From: Cystobacter ferrugineus
Lineage (GTDB): Bacteria > Myxococcota > Myxococcia > Myxococcales > Myxococcaceae
Direction: 5' to 3'
Assembly (NCBI RefSeq): GCF_001887355.1
Contig: NZ_MPIN01000024.1
Location: 21,923 to 85,922 of the forward strand
Length of the DNA: 64,000 nt
The notes beneath the pieces are model-generated. The model did not search any database, was not told the origin of the DNA, and saw only the letters and a program-made list of their open reading frames with translations. The position numbers and the translations under genes were made by a program. Shown here piece after piece: positions 48,926-58,819 of this stretch; position 1 is the stretch's first letter; every line of letters begins with the position of its first letter.

Positions 48926-49005
48926 AGGCGGGCATTCCGGGGCCCGGAGCCCCGATGGAATGGGGAATTGGAGATTCCCGAACATCGGTGTAGAAGGGAC
49001 GTGTC

Positions 49006-49764
49006 ATGAGTGTGGCCGAGCCCTTTCCGCTCTACTTCCCCGGTGATGCTCGGCGTCCCTTCAACTCCGAGTTGGCGACCCGGCGCTTCGCCAAGGTGGC
49101 TCAACTGGAAGAGGGCGGGCGCGTCCTGGATCTGGGGTGTGGCCCCTCCCTGCTGGCTGGTGTCGTGCTCGCCCAGGAGTTCGGTTGCTCCGTGGTGGCC
49201 GCGGACTGGGACGAGGGGTTGCTCGCGCGCATGCGCGATCGTGTCCACGCACTCGCCCTGGACGGGCGCGTCGAGGTGCGGCGGGTGGACCTGCGCCAGC
49301 TCTCCTTCCGAGAGGGCGAGTTCGACGCCATCCTGTGCCAGGGCCCGATCGTGATGACCCTGCCCGACACCCTGCGCACCCTCCGGCCCTTCCTGGCTCA
49401 CCAGGGACGGTTGGGCCTCACCTATCCGGTGCGCGTGGGCCGGGTGACTCCGCGCGCGGTGCTCGAGTTCTGGGAGCGCCGCCTGGGGGCGCCCCTGTTG
49501 TTGCCTCGCGAGCTGCTCCATCACCTGTCGCAGGGGGGCTTCGAGCCCGAGTCCGTCGAGTCCCTCCAGGACTCCGAGCTGGATGCGCTCTACCGGGACC
49601 TCGCCCCCCACCTCGAGAAGGCGCCCGCCGAGTCCACCCACTGGCTGCGAGAGGAGATGGCCCTGCACCGTGAAAATGGGACGGCCACCTCCAGCTACGC
49701 CTTCGCCGTGGGTCGCCGCCGGGAGCCGGGAGAGAAGCCGCCCGCCTCGCGCGACCGCGGCTAG
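49006..49764 (+). CDS. Class I SAM-dependent methyltransferase
   Basis: A 252-aa methyltransferase. The SAM-binding loop is RVLDLGCGPSLLAGVV (motif I, residues ~40-56), with the acidic residue at the end of strand 2 in VVAADWDEGLL, motif II-like VDLRQLSFREGEFDAILCQG, and motif III RLGLTYPVRVG. Nothing shows whether the substrate is a small molecule, lipid or protein. It stands alone, 80 nt after DUF493. It is convergent with the lipid kinase gene. Confidence 0.85.
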   Translation: MSVAEPFPLYFPGDARRPFNSELATRRFAKVAQLEEGGRVLDLGCGPSLLAGVVLAQEFGCSVVAADWDEGLLARMRDRVHALALDGRVEVRRVDLRQLSFREGEFDAILCQGPIVMTLPDTLRTLRPFLAHQGRLGLTYPVRVGRVTPRAVLEFWERRLGAPLLLPRELLHHLSQGGFEPESVESLQDSELDALYRDLAPHLEKAPAESTHWLREEMALHRENGTATSSYAFAVGRRREPGEKPPASRDRG

Positions 49765-49839
49765 CCCCTCACGCGCTACTCCTCTTGGGTGGACGCCCTC
49801 CCGCCGGGAAGGCGTCGTCCCGCGCCTGCTCCCCCCGAC

Positions 49840-50931
49840 TCACTGCACCGAGGGGTGGAAGTCCAGCAATTCCACGGACTCGGCCGCCATCCCGAGTGTC
49901 ACTTCCCGCCGGTAGCCCGCCGCGTCTCCACCGATCTGGAACGGCATCGGCCTGCTGAATCGCAGGTGCACCTCACGCGCGTAGAAGTCGTGCAGGCCTT
50001 CCGGGAACCAGCGGCCCGCCCACAGCTTCGGCAGGTTCGCCAGCACGTGGGGCGGGTTCAACTGGCCCAGGCGTAGCTGCATCATCCCCGGGCGCTGTCC
50101 CGCGAAGGGGAACATGCGGAAGCCGTAGCCGTAGTAGGGCATCGTCGCCGCCGCCGCCATGATCAGCTCGCCCTTGAAGAGCCTGGCCCCAGGGGCGAAG
50201 GGCTCGCCGACGGGCCTGCCCTCCGGGCCCACGCGGTACGCCTGGCCGGCCTGGCCATTGATGACCTCGCACTCCACCCGCGTCGGATTCGTCAGGTAGT
50301 GAGGCACCGTCTTGAAGGCCACCGCCGAGAAATAGCCGCCCGGACCCGACAGGAGCTTCTTGAACAGGCCCCGGCCCAGGTTGTCCTTCACCCAGAGATA
50401 GTCGTTGAGCAGCTTCCCATCCACGCCCAGGCCCGCGAAGGGCGTGCGCGTGCCGTCCACCGTCAGCAGCTCCATGCGCCGCTGGCCGGACACCTTGCCG
50501 GCTCGCGCCCGGGACACGTCCTGGAGGATGCCCTCCGTGCCCCCACTGGAGTTCACGTACGAGGCCAGTCCGTTGCCCGTGCCCAGCTTGAGCACTCCCA
50601 GGCGGGGCGCCTGTTTGCCGGCGAACCGGCCGCGCGTCTCCAACTGGCGGAACATCTCGTTCACCACGCCCAGGAATGTCCCGTCGCCTCCTCCCGTCAT
50701 CACCACCGGGTAGTCGCGCTCCAGGACCGTCTGGACGATGCGCCGGCAGTCCAGCTCCGAGCGCGAGAGGAAGAGATCCTGCTCCGGGACCACGTGCGAC
50801 AAGAACTTCACCAGCCGTGCATCTACCTGGCGGGCATTGGCATTCAGCAGGACCGCGAGTCGATGCTCGGGCGCCCCGAGAACGGACGGGTTGGCGCGCG
50901 CGTCGACGGACCGCAGGGGCTGAACCATCAT
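49840..50931 (-). CDS. Diacylglycerol kinase-family lipid kinase
   Basis: A 363-aa member of the DagK/YegS lipid kinase family. The nucleotide site is GGGDGT (residues 80-85), followed by LGVLKLGTGNGLASYVNSSG and a C-terminal beta-sandwich rich in Arg and Trp. These enzymes phosphorylate diacylglycerol, sphingoid bases or phosphatidylglycerol at the inner membrane; the lipid is not known here. I start at 50931, because the 100-codon extension further upstream overlaps the dnaK promoter region and is Pro/Arg-rich shadow. Confidence 0.88.
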   Translation of the reverse strand: MMVQPLRSVDARANPSVLGAPEHRLAVLLNANARQVDARLVKFLSHVVPEQDLFLSRSELDCRRIVQTVLERDYPVVMTGGGDGTFLGVVNEMFRQLETRGRFAGKQAPRLGVLKLGTGNGLASYVNSSGGTEGILQDVSRARAGKVSGQRRMELLTVDGTRTPFAGLGVDGKLLNDYLWVKDNLGRGLFKKLLSGPGGYFSAVAFKTVPHYLTNPTRVECEVINGQAGQAYRVGPEGRPVGEPFAPGARLFKGELIMAAAATMPYYGYGFRMFPFAGQRPGMMQLRLGQLNPPHVLANLPKLWAGRWFPEGLHDFYAREVHLRFSRPMPFQIGGDAAGYRREVTLGMAAESVELLDFHPSVQ

Positions 50932-51184
50932 GGGTGCTGTCTCCACGAAGAAATCATGCGCCCGCCGCGGCCTCGCGGCGGGGCCTCCTGAGTCTGTGCA
51001 CGTTCTCCGCCAGCGGCTGACGCGAGGCGTTACCGTCCATTTCTCAAGGAATTTCAGGTAGTTGCGGTGTCGGGGCGGCCGGGAGCCATCCGGTGGATTG
51101 GTACCCGCGGGTGGCGGAAGTGGAGAATGGTTTACGCACCTGGCACCCGGACGTGGCCGGTTCGTCACCTGGGAAGCACCCGGT

Positions 51185-51212
51185 TTGACACCCCCGGGTG
51201 GGTGGTTACGTT
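51185..51212 (+). promoter_or_regulatory. Probable dnaK promoter
   Basis: TTGACA (51185-51190), 16-bp spacer, TACGTT (51207-51212), about 65 bp before the dnaK start. The -35 box is consensus. No CIRCE inverted repeat is visible, so HrcA control is not indicated. Confidence 0.6.
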
Positions 51213-51280
51213 GGTCACACGACGGAAGCAATCCAGCCTTTCGCGGTAATTTTCCCAGTTATTTCCGGAGGTTGTACACC

Positions 51281-53200
51281 GTGGGCAAGATCATCGGTAT
51301 CGACTTGGGCACCACCAACAGCGTGGTGGCCATCATGGAGGGCCGCGAGCCCAAGGTCCTCACCAACGAGGAGGGCGCGCGCACGACTCCCTCGGTCGTT
51401 GCCTTCGCCAAGGATGGAGAGCGGCTCGTGGGGCAGGTGGCCAAGCGCCAGGCCATCACCAACCCGGAGCGCACCATCTACTCCATCAAGCGCTTCATGG
51501 GACGGCGCTACGAGGAGACCACCGAAGAGGCCAAGCTCGTGCCCTACAAGGTGGTGCGCGGCCCCAACGGTGATGCGCGCGTGGACATCGACGGCAAGCA
51601 GTACAGCGCGCCGGAGATCTCCGCGCAGGTGCTGCTCAAGCTCAAGCGCGCCGCCGAGAACTACCTGGGCGAGAAGGTGACCGAGGCGGTCATCACCGTG
51701 CCGGCCTACTTCAATGACGCCCAGCGCCAGGCCACCAAGGACGCGGGCGAGATCGCCGGTCTCACCGTGCGCCGCATCGTCAACGAGCCGACCGCGGCGG
51801 CGCTCGCCTACGGCCTGGACAAGAAGAAGGACGAGAAGATCGCCGTCTATGACTTCGGCGGCGGCACGTTCGACATCTCCATCCTGGAGGTGGGCGAGAA
51901 CGTGGTCGAGGTGCTCGCCACCAACGGCGACACGCACCTGGGCGGCGACAACATCGACCTGACCCTGATGAACTGGCTCATCGCCGAGTTCAAGAAGGAC
52001 ACGGGCATCGACGTCGCCAAGGACAAGATGGTGCTGCAGCGCCTCAAGGAGGCCGCGGAGAAGGCGAAGATCGAGCTGTCCTCCACCATGGAGACGGAGA
52101 TCAACCTGCCGTTCCTCACGGCGGACGCGACGGGCCCCAAGCACCTCAACGTGCGGCTCACCCGCGCCAAGTTCGAGTCGATGATCAGCGACCTCGTCGA
52201 GCGCTCGCTGGAGCCGTGCCGCAAGTGCCTCAAGGACTCGGGCCTGGACGTGAAGGATCTGCACGAGGTGGTGCTCGTGGGCGGCTCCACGCGCATCCCG
52301 ATGGTGCAGGAGGCGGTCAAGAAGCTGTTCGGCAAGGAGCCCAACCGCTCCGTGAACCCGGACGAGGTGGTGGCCGTGGGCGCGGCGGTGCAGGCCGGCG
52401 TGCTCTCGGGCGAGGTGAAGGACATCCTGCTGCTGGACGTCACCCCGCTGTCGCTGGGCGTGGAGACGCTGGGCGGCGTGATGACCAAGCTCATCGAGCG
52501 CAACACCACCATCCCCACCCGCAAGTCGGAGACCTTCTCCACGGCGGCGGACGGCCAGACGCAGGTGGAGATCCACGTGCTGCAGGGTGAGCGCGAGATG
52601 GCGGGCGACAACCGCAGCCTCGGCCGCTTCCACCTGACGGGCATGCCCCCGGCGCCGCGCGGCGTGCCGCAGATCGAGGTGACGTTCGACATCGACGCCA
52701 ACGGCATCCTCAACGTCAACGCCAAGGACAAGGCGACGGGCAAGGAGCAGAAGGTCACCATCTCCCACTCCTCGGGTCTGGCCAAGGACGAGGTGGAGAA
52801 GATGGTTCGCGCCGCCAAGGACAACGAGGCGGCCGACAAGGCCCGCCGCGAGCTGGTGGAGGTGAAGAACCAGGCCGAGGCCCAGGTGTACGCGGCCGAG
52901 AAGCTGGTGAAGGAGAACCGCGAGAAGCTCCCCGCCGACGCCGTGTCCGCGCTCGAGGCGGCCATCAAGGGCGTCAACGACGTGCGCGAGGGCGACAACA
53001 AGGATGCCATCAAGAGCGCCCTGGATGCGCTGCAGCAGGCCAGCTACAAGGTGGCCGAGGAGATGTACAAGGCCACGGGTGGCGCCGCGGGCGGCGAGGC
53101 CGGCGCTCCTCCTCCTCCGGGCGCCGATCAGGGCGCGGCTCCGGGCAGCTCGGCCAAGCCGAAGGACGACGTGGTGGACGCCGAGTTCCGCCAGTCGTGA
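51281..53200 (+). CDS. dnaK: Hsp70 chaperone DnaK
   Basis: A 639-aa full-length DnaK. It starts at GTG 51281 (GGAGG about 9 nt upstream) with [18 protein letters not shown]. The nucleotide-binding domain shows [38 protein letters not shown] and [20 protein letters not shown]. The substrate domain has [20 protein letters not shown], and the tail ends [19 protein letters not shown]. It folds and holds client proteins with DnaJ and GrpE, which are not next to it. It is a monocistronic unit with its own promoter and terminator; myxobacteria often carry several DnaK copies. Confidence 0.97.
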   Translation: MGKIIGIDLGTTNSVVAIMEGREPKVLTNEEGARTTPSVVAFAKDGERLVGQVAKRQAITNPERTIYSIKRFMGRRYEETTEEAKLVPYKVVRGPNGDARVDIDGKQYSAPEISAQVLLKLKRAAENYLGEKVTEAVITVPAYFNDAQRQATKDAGEIAGLTVRRIVNEPTAAALAYGLDKKKDEKIAVYDFGGGTFDISILEVGENVVEVLATNGDTHLGGDNIDLTLMNWLIAEFKKDTGIDVAKDKMVLQRLKEAAEKAKIELSSTMETEINLPFLTADATGPKHLNVRLTRAKFESMISDLVERSLEPCRKCLKDSGLDVKDLHEVVLVGGSTRIPMVQEAVKKLFGKEPNRSVNPDEVVAVGAAVQAGVLSGEVKDILLLDVTPLSLGVETLGGVMTKLIERNTTIPTRKSETFSTAADGQTQVEIHVLQGEREMAGDNRSLGRFHLTGMPPAPRGVPQIEVTFDIDANGILNVNAKDKATGKEQKVTISHSSGLAKDEVEKMVRAAKDNEAADKARRELVEVKNQAEAQVYAAEKLVKENREKLPADAVSALEAAIKGVNDVREGDNKDAIKSALDALQQASYKVAEEMYKATGGAAGGEAGAPPPPGADQGAAPGSSAKPKDDVVDAEFRQS

Positions 53201-53278
53201 TGCGGTGAGGGCGGACCTCCTCTCGCGTCCCAGGTGAGGCGCGGAAGGAGGGGCGTCCGTCCCCCCGTTGAAGTCCAC

Positions 53279-53322
53279 GAGGGCCGGTGCTCCTCTCACG
53301 AGGGGGCCGGCCCTCGGCTTTT
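53279..53322 (+). terminator. dnaK terminator
   Basis: GAGGGCCGG (53279-53287) pairs with CCGGCCCTC (53307-53315) with a 19-nt loop, then GGCTTTT. It is 79 bp after the dnaK stop and 25 bp before the next gene. Confidence 0.75.
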
Positions 53323-53346
53323 GTTGCCAGGGCCTGGGGGGATACG

Positions 53347-55908
53347 ATGTGGCCTCTCGTCCCTCGTGGAATCACCGTGATCCATACCCCCACGCCCGTC
53401 TCCGCCCAGGCCGCGCAGGCCTTCCGCCGCTTCTTCCAGGAGCTGCGCGAGGCCTATCTGGAGCGCGAGACCCTCTTCACCCAGATCGAGCTGGCGCTGC
53501 TGTGCCGCGAGCACGTGCTCGTGGTCGGCCCCCCGGGAACCGCCAAGAGCGCCATCGCCTCCGCGGTGCTCGGCCGCATCGTGGACGAGCAGAGCGGACA
53601 GCCCTCGCTCTTCGCCAAGCAGCTCGCCGAGTCCACCGTGCAGACGGATCTCATCGGCCCGGTGGACTTCAAGGTGCTCACCGAGACGGGCCGGACCGAG
53701 TACCTCACCGAGGACGGCATGCTGGGCGCCACCCACGCCTTCCTCGACGAGGTGTTCGACGGGCGCGACATGCTGCTGCGCTCCATCCTCAACGTCCTGC
53801 ACGAGCGCGAGCTCAAGCACGGGCGCCGGGTGACGAGCGGCCGCATCGAGTGCGCCATCATGACGAGCAACCGCTACCTCTCCGAGGTGCTCGCGCGCTC
53901 GCCCGAGCTGCTGCTCGCCTTCGCCGACCGCCTGAGCTTCATCTCCTTCGTGCCGAAGAGCTTCGCCCGGGCCGCCAGCCGCTCCGCCATGCTGCACCGC
54001 TTCGCCCATGGTCTGCGGCCGGACCTGCGCGCCGTGCTCACCCTGCAGCATCTCGACGTGCTCCAGAAGGCCGTGGAGCGGGTGGTGGTCTCCAACACCC
54101 TGCTCGAGGCCATCGAGCTGCTCACCGATGAGCTGGAGCGCGCGCTCACGGCCCAGGTGTCCAAGCTGCCCGACTACGTCCCCACCAAGTACTTCTCCCA
54201 GCGCTCGGTGGTGAAGGCCTTGTGGGCCCTCAAGGCCGCCGTGGTGAGGGATCAGCTCTACCGCCGTCCGGATCGCCCCCTCGAGGCCACCATCGAGGAC
54301 CTGGACTCCCTGCGCTGGTTCTTCCTGCTCGGGGGGCCTCCCGCCGAAGAATCCGAGGCGCTCCTCAAGGTGGCCGTGGATCCGCGCGAGCGCGCGCAAC
54401 TGGAGATCGTCCGCATCGAGCAGAAGGCCTTCGATGCCGCCCTGGCCAAGGTGCGCGCGGAGCTGGGCTCGGGTCCGGAGCGCGAGGCCGCGACGCTCGG
54501 CGCCGCCGAGGAGTTCAAGGCCGTCGAGGCGCTCGCACGCGGCTTCCAGCCGGGAGTCGTGGCCTCCACGGCGCGCAGACTGCACGGCAAGCTCGTTCCC
54601 GGCCCTCGCCATTCCGACAACCGGGTGGCCCTCCTGGCCGCCGCGCGCGGTCTGCTCGCGAGCGTGGAGCAGCGGCTGTCGCGCGGGCCCATCGAGGGGA
54701 ACGAGCCGCGCGCGGGCGAGGCCTTGTTCCAGGCGAGCCTGGAAGCGCTCTCGCTGTGCCGCCATGTCCCCGAGCTGACCCCTCGGATGCCCACCGTGTG
54801 CGAGGTGATCCACCGCTTCGTCCTCCAGGCGCTCGAGCTCATGGCGCTCCAGGCCGAGAGCCTCGCCTTCGACGAGTCGGTGTCCCTGGATCCACTCGTC
54901 GGACTCGCGGACAACCTCGCCGACGAGCTGGGCCAGGTGGGCGAGCTCCTGGCGCTGCTCGCCGAGTCCTCCTCGGGCGCGGTCCCGCATTTGAGAGCCG
55001 CGGAGGCCGAGACGCGGCGGCGTGCCGTGGCCGCGTTCCGTCAGCGCGCGGAGCGCGTCTTCCCGGGCCCGCGGGGCCGCAGCAGGGATCCACTCGATGC
55101 GCTCTCCGCGGACTCGCGCCGGCTCGCCCAGCTCGAGCAGTCCCTGTGCCGGTTGGATGCCTCCCAGCGCGGCCTCAAGCAGCAACTGCTGCAACCGCTC
55201 GGCTTCGACTACGCCCGGGACGTACTCGGCACCGTGCCCTTCGAGCGCATCGATCAGTTGTCGCGCACGGTGCAGGCGGTGGCGGAGAACCTGCGGCGCG
55301 AGGGCCTGGCCCCCGAGCCCGTGTTCGTCGAATGCCGGGACATCCTCGAGACGCGGTTGCGCGAGTACGTCCAGGGCATCGGCCGCGAAGTGGCGAGCCC
55401 TCCGTCCGCCCCGCAGACCGCCATCAATGGCGAGGCCTACAACTTCTACCGGGGCACCTTCTCCGCCCTGCTCCGGGATGGAGAGTTCTCCGCGTTGCTC
55501 GGCCTGGAGGGGCAGCTCGCCTTCGCCCGCTCTTCCTCCACCGCGTTCTTCCTCTCCGATGCCATCCGGGACGCCGTGGCCCGGGTGGAGCTGTCCTTCG
55601 TGCAGGTGCGTCTCAAGTACCTGCGCGGCTGGCTCACCCAGTTGCTCACCACGCTGCCCGCGCTCCAGAGCGCGAATACCCGGGCGGCCGCGGATCAGAT
55701 CTTCGATCGTCTGGTGCGCAGCCGCTTTCCCATGCTCGCCCTGAAGGAGGGCGAACTGGTGCGCCTCAAGGGAGTACTCGGCGTGCTGATGGGCATACCC
55801 GGGGAGCTGGGAGAGAGCGCGCGCAAGCTGCAAGGCGTGCTGCTGGGCATCGACGACGACTTCTCCCGCTTCAGCAAGCAGTTGCTGGAGCTGCGGGCGT
55901 CGTTGTGA
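53347..55908 (+). CDS. MoxR-type AAA+ ATPase (RavA-like) with a long helical extension
   Basis: An 853-aa protein. Residues ~20-330 are a MoxR/RavA AAA+ module: Walker A GPPGTAKSAI (61-70), Walker B THAFLDEVFDGRDM (LDEV at 133-136), sensor 1 CAIMTSNRYLSE. Another ~520 residues follow, almost all helical and without a family I can name (ELTPRMPTVCEVIHRFVLQA, FDYARDVLGTVPFERIDQLS, ALLRDGEFSALLGLEGQLAF). RavA-type ATPases work with a VWA partner to remodel proteins. The VWA gene begins 14 nt later and a PspA-like gene follows, so this is the first gene of a three-gene operon. The ATG at 53347 has GGGGGG 5 nt upstream. Confidence 0.85.
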   Translation: MWPLVPRGITVIHTPTPVSAQAAQAFRRFFQELREAYLERETLFTQIELALLCREHVLVVGPPGTAKSAIASAVLGRIVDEQSGQPSLFAKQLAESTVQTDLIGPVDFKVLTETGRTEYLTEDGMLGATHAFLDEVFDGRDMLLRSILNVLHERELKHGRRVTSGRIECAIMTSNRYLSEVLARSPELLLAFADRLSFISFVPKSFARAASRSAMLHRFAHGLRPDLRAVLTLQHLDVLQKAVERVVVSNTLLEAIELLTDELERALTAQVSKLPDYVPTKYFSQRSVVKALWALKAAVVRDQLYRRPDRPLEATIEDLDSLRWFFLLGGPPAEESEALLKVAVDPRERAQLEIVRIEQKAFDAALAKVRAELGSGPEREAATLGAAEEFKAVEALARGFQPGVVASTARRLHGKLVPGPRHSDNRVALLAAARGLLASVEQRLSRGPIEGNEPRAGEALFQASLEALSLCRHVPELTPRMPTVCEVIHRFVLQALELMALQAESLAFDESVSLDPLVGLADNLADELGQVGELLALLAESSSGAVPHLRAAEAETRRRAVAAFRQRAERVFPGPRGRSRDPLDALSADSRRLAQLEQSLCRLDASQRGLKQQLLQPLGFDYARDVLGTVPFERIDQLSRTVQAVAENLRREGLAPEPVFVECRDILETRLREYVQGIGREVASPPSAPQTAINGEAYNFYRGTFSALLRDGEFSALLGLEGQLAFARSSSTAFFLSDAIRDAVARVELSFVQVRLKYLRGWLTQLLTTLPALQSANTRAAADQIFDRLVRSRFPMLALKEGELVRLKGVLGVLMGIPGELGESARKLQGVLLGIDDDFSRFSKQLLELRASL

Positions 55909-55922
55909 GGAGGGGCTGACGC

Positions 55923-58220
55923 GTGCTCGGCTCTCGGCTCGCGCAGCTGCGGCTCCAGTTGGATGCGCTCCAGGGGCGCCCGGCCCGGGGCGAGGGCATG
56001 CGTTCCTGGTGGCGGGGGATGACCGCCCCGGCCGAGGTGGACCTGTCCCTGCCCACCGTGACGGCGCTCGACCGGGCCCTGGAGCGGGTGGGAGTGCATA
56101 CCCTCGCGGACGCGCGCCTGCTGCTCGCGCTGGGCGTGAAGAAGGGCCGGGTGGGCGAGCTGGCCAAGGGGTTGAAGGAGCGCGCACACGAGGCCCTGGA
56201 GGAGTTCGAGCGCACCCTGGACGCCGTGCAGAAGATGCACCACGCGGGCCGCACGCCCCCAGGGGCGCGCACGACGCTGGAGCGGGGCTTCGTCCGGCTC
56301 GTGCGGGTGCTGCGGGTGGCGGATCTCTTCCTGTCGCCCTCGGCTCCGGACTCGGGCGAGGAGCAGATCTTCCCGCGGCCCGGCCCCTCCTGGAACGCCC
56401 AGCACGCTCCGAGCCGGGCGCGCATGGCCGTGGCCGAGTTCCTCGCCGAGCGGGCCCGCGCCACCGTGGACGACGTGGTGCAGAAGCAGAGGGATCTGGA
56501 CATGGCCCACGAGCTGCTGCTGCGCATCGGCATGGAGCATGACCGTGAGCGCGGCGTGGCCCTGCGCCATGAGGTGGCCCAGGCCCGCGAGCGCGTCCGC
56601 GACATGCTCCCGACGCGCTCGCTCGAGGAGTTGGTCGAGCAGGTGCGGCAGTCCGCGGTGCGCGAGCCGCAGCTCGCCTGGCGCTCGCTCCGGGGCCTCT
56701 ACGAGCGCGCGGTGGAGGCCGAACAGCCCCAGCTCGCCGCGGCGGCCCGGGCGGCGCTCACCCGGCTCATGCCCCCGCGCGAGTCGATGCGGGCCCTGTT
56801 GGAGTCCGTCGAGCGCGATGAGCTGCGGCGCTGGTTCGGTGAGGAACGGCTGCCCGCCAGGGCCGGCAATGCGGAGGGGGCGCGTCCGGAGGATTCGTCT
56901 CCGGACGAGCTGCTCGCGGACCTGGCCTTCTCCCTGCGTCCCGAGCAGCGCGCCGCGTTCGAGCTGGCGGCCGGCTGCGCCCGCTACTTCGACGTGGAGG
57001 ACGTGCTGTCCGACGAGGTCGTCGAGGTGAACACGCGCAAGGTGCGCCCGGTGCCCCGGCTCGTGCCCCATCCCACCCAGAACATGACGTTCGAGCGCAC
57101 GGGCGGACTGCACGACGTGCACAACTTCGTCCTCTCCGATCCGCGCATGCTCCTCTACGACCTGGCCTCCCACCGTCAGCTCGTGCGCGCCTTCCTCGAG
57201 GACGAGCCTCCCCCCGAGCCCAAGAAGAAGAAGCGCACCGCGGTGCGCGTCTACGTGTGTGACGCCTCGGGCTCCATGCACGGCGCCCGCGCGCGCTTCC
57301 GCGACGCCCTCATCATCGCCGAGCTCAACAACCTACGCGTCAAGGCGCGCCAGGGCCAGCCCTTCGATCCGCTCTACTTCTCCTTCTTCAACGACATCCC
57401 CACCGAGCTGTCCCGCGTGGACACGGCCCGCGAGGCCACCCGGCAGATCGAAAAGCTCTTCCGCCACTCTCCCGCCGAGGGCCAGACGGACATCACCCTC
57501 GCGCTCATGTCCGCCTTCGACTCGATCCGGGCCGCGCGCGGGCGGGATCCCTACCTCGCGCGCGCCACCGTGGTGCTCATCACCGACGGCGAGGATCGCG
57601 TCGATCTGGAGCTCATCCGCCGCACCCGCGCGCCCATGGACTCGTTGGACATCGCGCTGAGCTTCGTGTCGCTCGGCGAGGAGAACCCGGACCTCAAGTT
57701 GCTCGTCCAGGAACAGAGCGCCCGCGGTGGCCGCGCCTTCTACCACCACCTGTCCGACCGGGAGATCCAGTGGGCGCGCACCGAGTTCGACAGCCCCTGG
57801 CGCACCTTGCTCCCCCGTGACGTGCCCGTCACCCCCGAGGCGCTCGAGGCGCTCGGCCCCCAACTGGCCGCGCTCGAGGCGCTCGCCGCCGGACGCTCCG
57901 CCCCCGCCGCGCCCGTGGTGTCCGAGGCCTCGTTCGACGCGCTCTTCCCCGCGCCCGAGGCGCTCGCGCGGCAGCAGGCCCCGGACGTCCTCGAGCCCGA
58001 GGTGGACGCACGCGTGGCGGACATCCTCGATGCGCTCGTGGAGGCCTCCGCACTGGCCCCCGCCGAGCGCCGCGCCACCGAGGCGCTCGTGCTCCTGCGT
58101 CACCTGCTGGGCGTGTACCAGCTCGCCCCCGCGCGCTACCTGGCCGCGCTCGCCGCCGGAAGTCCAGAGGTGCACGAGCGCCTCGCCCGCGTGCGCCTGC
58201 TCTGCCGTCCCTTCGGCTAG
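55923..58220 (+). CDS. VWA-domain protein, partner of the MoxR ATPase
   Basis: A 765-aa protein, GTG start at 55923 with GGAGGGG upstream. The first ~430 residues are helical and charged. The VWA domain covers about 440-610, with an intact MIDAS metal site: DASGS (447-451), the Thr in GQTDITLAL, and the Asp in LITDGED. A basic stretch EPKKKKRTAVRVYVCDASGS leads into it. The last ~150 residues are Ala/Leu-rich helices. MoxR-VWA pairs such as RavA-ViaA use the metal-bearing VWA domain to hold the client or receptor while the ATPase acts. A 13-nt gap separates it from the PspA-like gene. Confidence 0.88.
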   Translation: MLGSRLAQLRLQLDALQGRPARGEGMRSWWRGMTAPAEVDLSLPTVTALDRALERVGVHTLADARLLLALGVKKGRVGELAKGLKERAHEALEEFERTLDAVQKMHHAGRTPPGARTTLERGFVRLVRVLRVADLFLSPSAPDSGEEQIFPRPGPSWNAQHAPSRARMAVAEFLAERARATVDDVVQKQRDLDMAHELLLRIGMEHDRERGVALRHEVAQARERVRDMLPTRSLEELVEQVRQSAVREPQLAWRSLRGLYERAVEAEQPQLAAAARAALTRLMPPRESMRALLESVERDELRRWFGEERLPARAGNAEGARPEDSSPDELLADLAFSLRPEQRAAFELAAGCARYFDVEDVLSDEVVEVNTRKVRPVPRLVPHPTQNMTFERTGGLHDVHNFVLSDPRMLLYDLASHRQLVRAFLEDEPPPEPKKKKRTAVRVYVCDASGSMHGARARFRDALIIAELNNLRVKARQGQPFDPLYFSFFNDIPTELSRVDTAREATRQIEKLFRHSPAEGQTDITLALMSAFDSIRAARGRDPYLARATVVLITDGEDRVDLELIRRTRAPMDSLDIALSFVSLGEENPDLKLLVQEQSARGGRAFYHHLSDREIQWARTEFDSPWRTLLPRDVPVTPEALEALGPQLAALEALAAGRSAPAAPVVSEASFDALFPAPEALARQQAPDVLEPEVDARVADILDALVEASALAPAERRATEALVLLRHLLGVYQLAPARYLAALAAGSPEVHERLARVRLLCRPFG

Positions 58221-58233
58221 GCTGGGCCCGGCC

Positions 58234-58803
58234 ATGTTCTTCGACTGGTTGCGCAAGAAGACCCCCAAGAAGCCCGAGCGGGTGGCGGATCCCCTCGCGG
58301 CCTTCGATCAGCTCATCGAGGACCTGGAGCGGCAGGGCGCGGAGGTGCGCAAGTCGGCCGCCACGCTGCTGGCCCTCAAGGGCGAGCTGTCCCGCTCCCA
58401 GGAGCGCTATGCCCGGCGGCTGGAGGAACTCGCCCGGCGCAAGGCCGTGGCGGACACCCAGGGGGACACGAAGATCTCCCAGACGCTCGAGCGCGACCGC
58501 GTCCAGGCCGAGTCCCTGCTGAACACCACGCGCGAGTCGCTCCTCCGGGCCGAGCAGGATGGGCAGTTGCTGCTGGAGGCCGCCGCGGACCTGGGCAACC
58601 GGGTGGCCGAGCTGCGAACCGAACGGGAGAGCGCCTCCGCGCGGCTCGCCGTGGGCGGCCTGGTGTCCAGCGCCCTGCGCGAGCAGGTGGAGCGCTTCGA
58701 GAAGGTGCTCGCGGTGGACGCGGCCCGGGATGAGATCGAACGGGCCCACGCGCTCGCGGAGATCTACCGCGAGGAGCGCGAGGAGCCCGGCAAGCAGGGG
58801 TGA
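58234..58803 (+). CDS. PspA/IM30-like coiled-coil protein
   Basis: A 189-aa protein. A short amphipathic start (MFFDWLRKKTPKKPERVADP) is followed by an almost continuous coiled coil (LIEDLERQGAEVRKSAATLL, LSRSQERYARRLEELARRKA, LLEAAADLGNRVAELRTERE), as in PspA/IM30/ESCRT-III-like membrane proteins. The amphipathic head, coiled-coil length and size fit, but I see no diagnostic motif. The call leans on context: it is third in an operon with MoxR and VWA genes, a grouping reported for stress-linked PspA neighbourhoods. It may bind damaged inner membrane. Confidence 0.65.
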   Translation: MFFDWLRKKTPKKPERVADPLAAFDQLIEDLERQGAEVRKSAATLLALKGELSRSQERYARRLEELARRKAVADTQGDTKISQTLERDRVQAESLLNTTRESLLRAEQDGQLLLEAAADLGNRVAELRTERESASARLAVGGLVSSALREQVERFEKVLAVDAARDEIERAHALAEIYREEREEPGKQG

Positions 58804-58819
58804 GCGCCCGGGCCGGCCC

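Noticed and set aside
50932..51231. 100-codon N-terminal extension of the lipid kinase
   Set aside because: Overlaps the dnaK promoter and is Pro/Arg-rich; family homology starts at the Met near 50931.
51215..53299. 694-aa minus-strand frame opposite dnaK
   Set aside because: Well-known antisense open frame effect of GC-rich dnaK; no independent motifs or ribosome site.
53296..56187. 963-aa minus-strand frame opposite the MoxR gene
   Set aside because: Antisense shadow; crosses two plus-strand genes with strong evidence.
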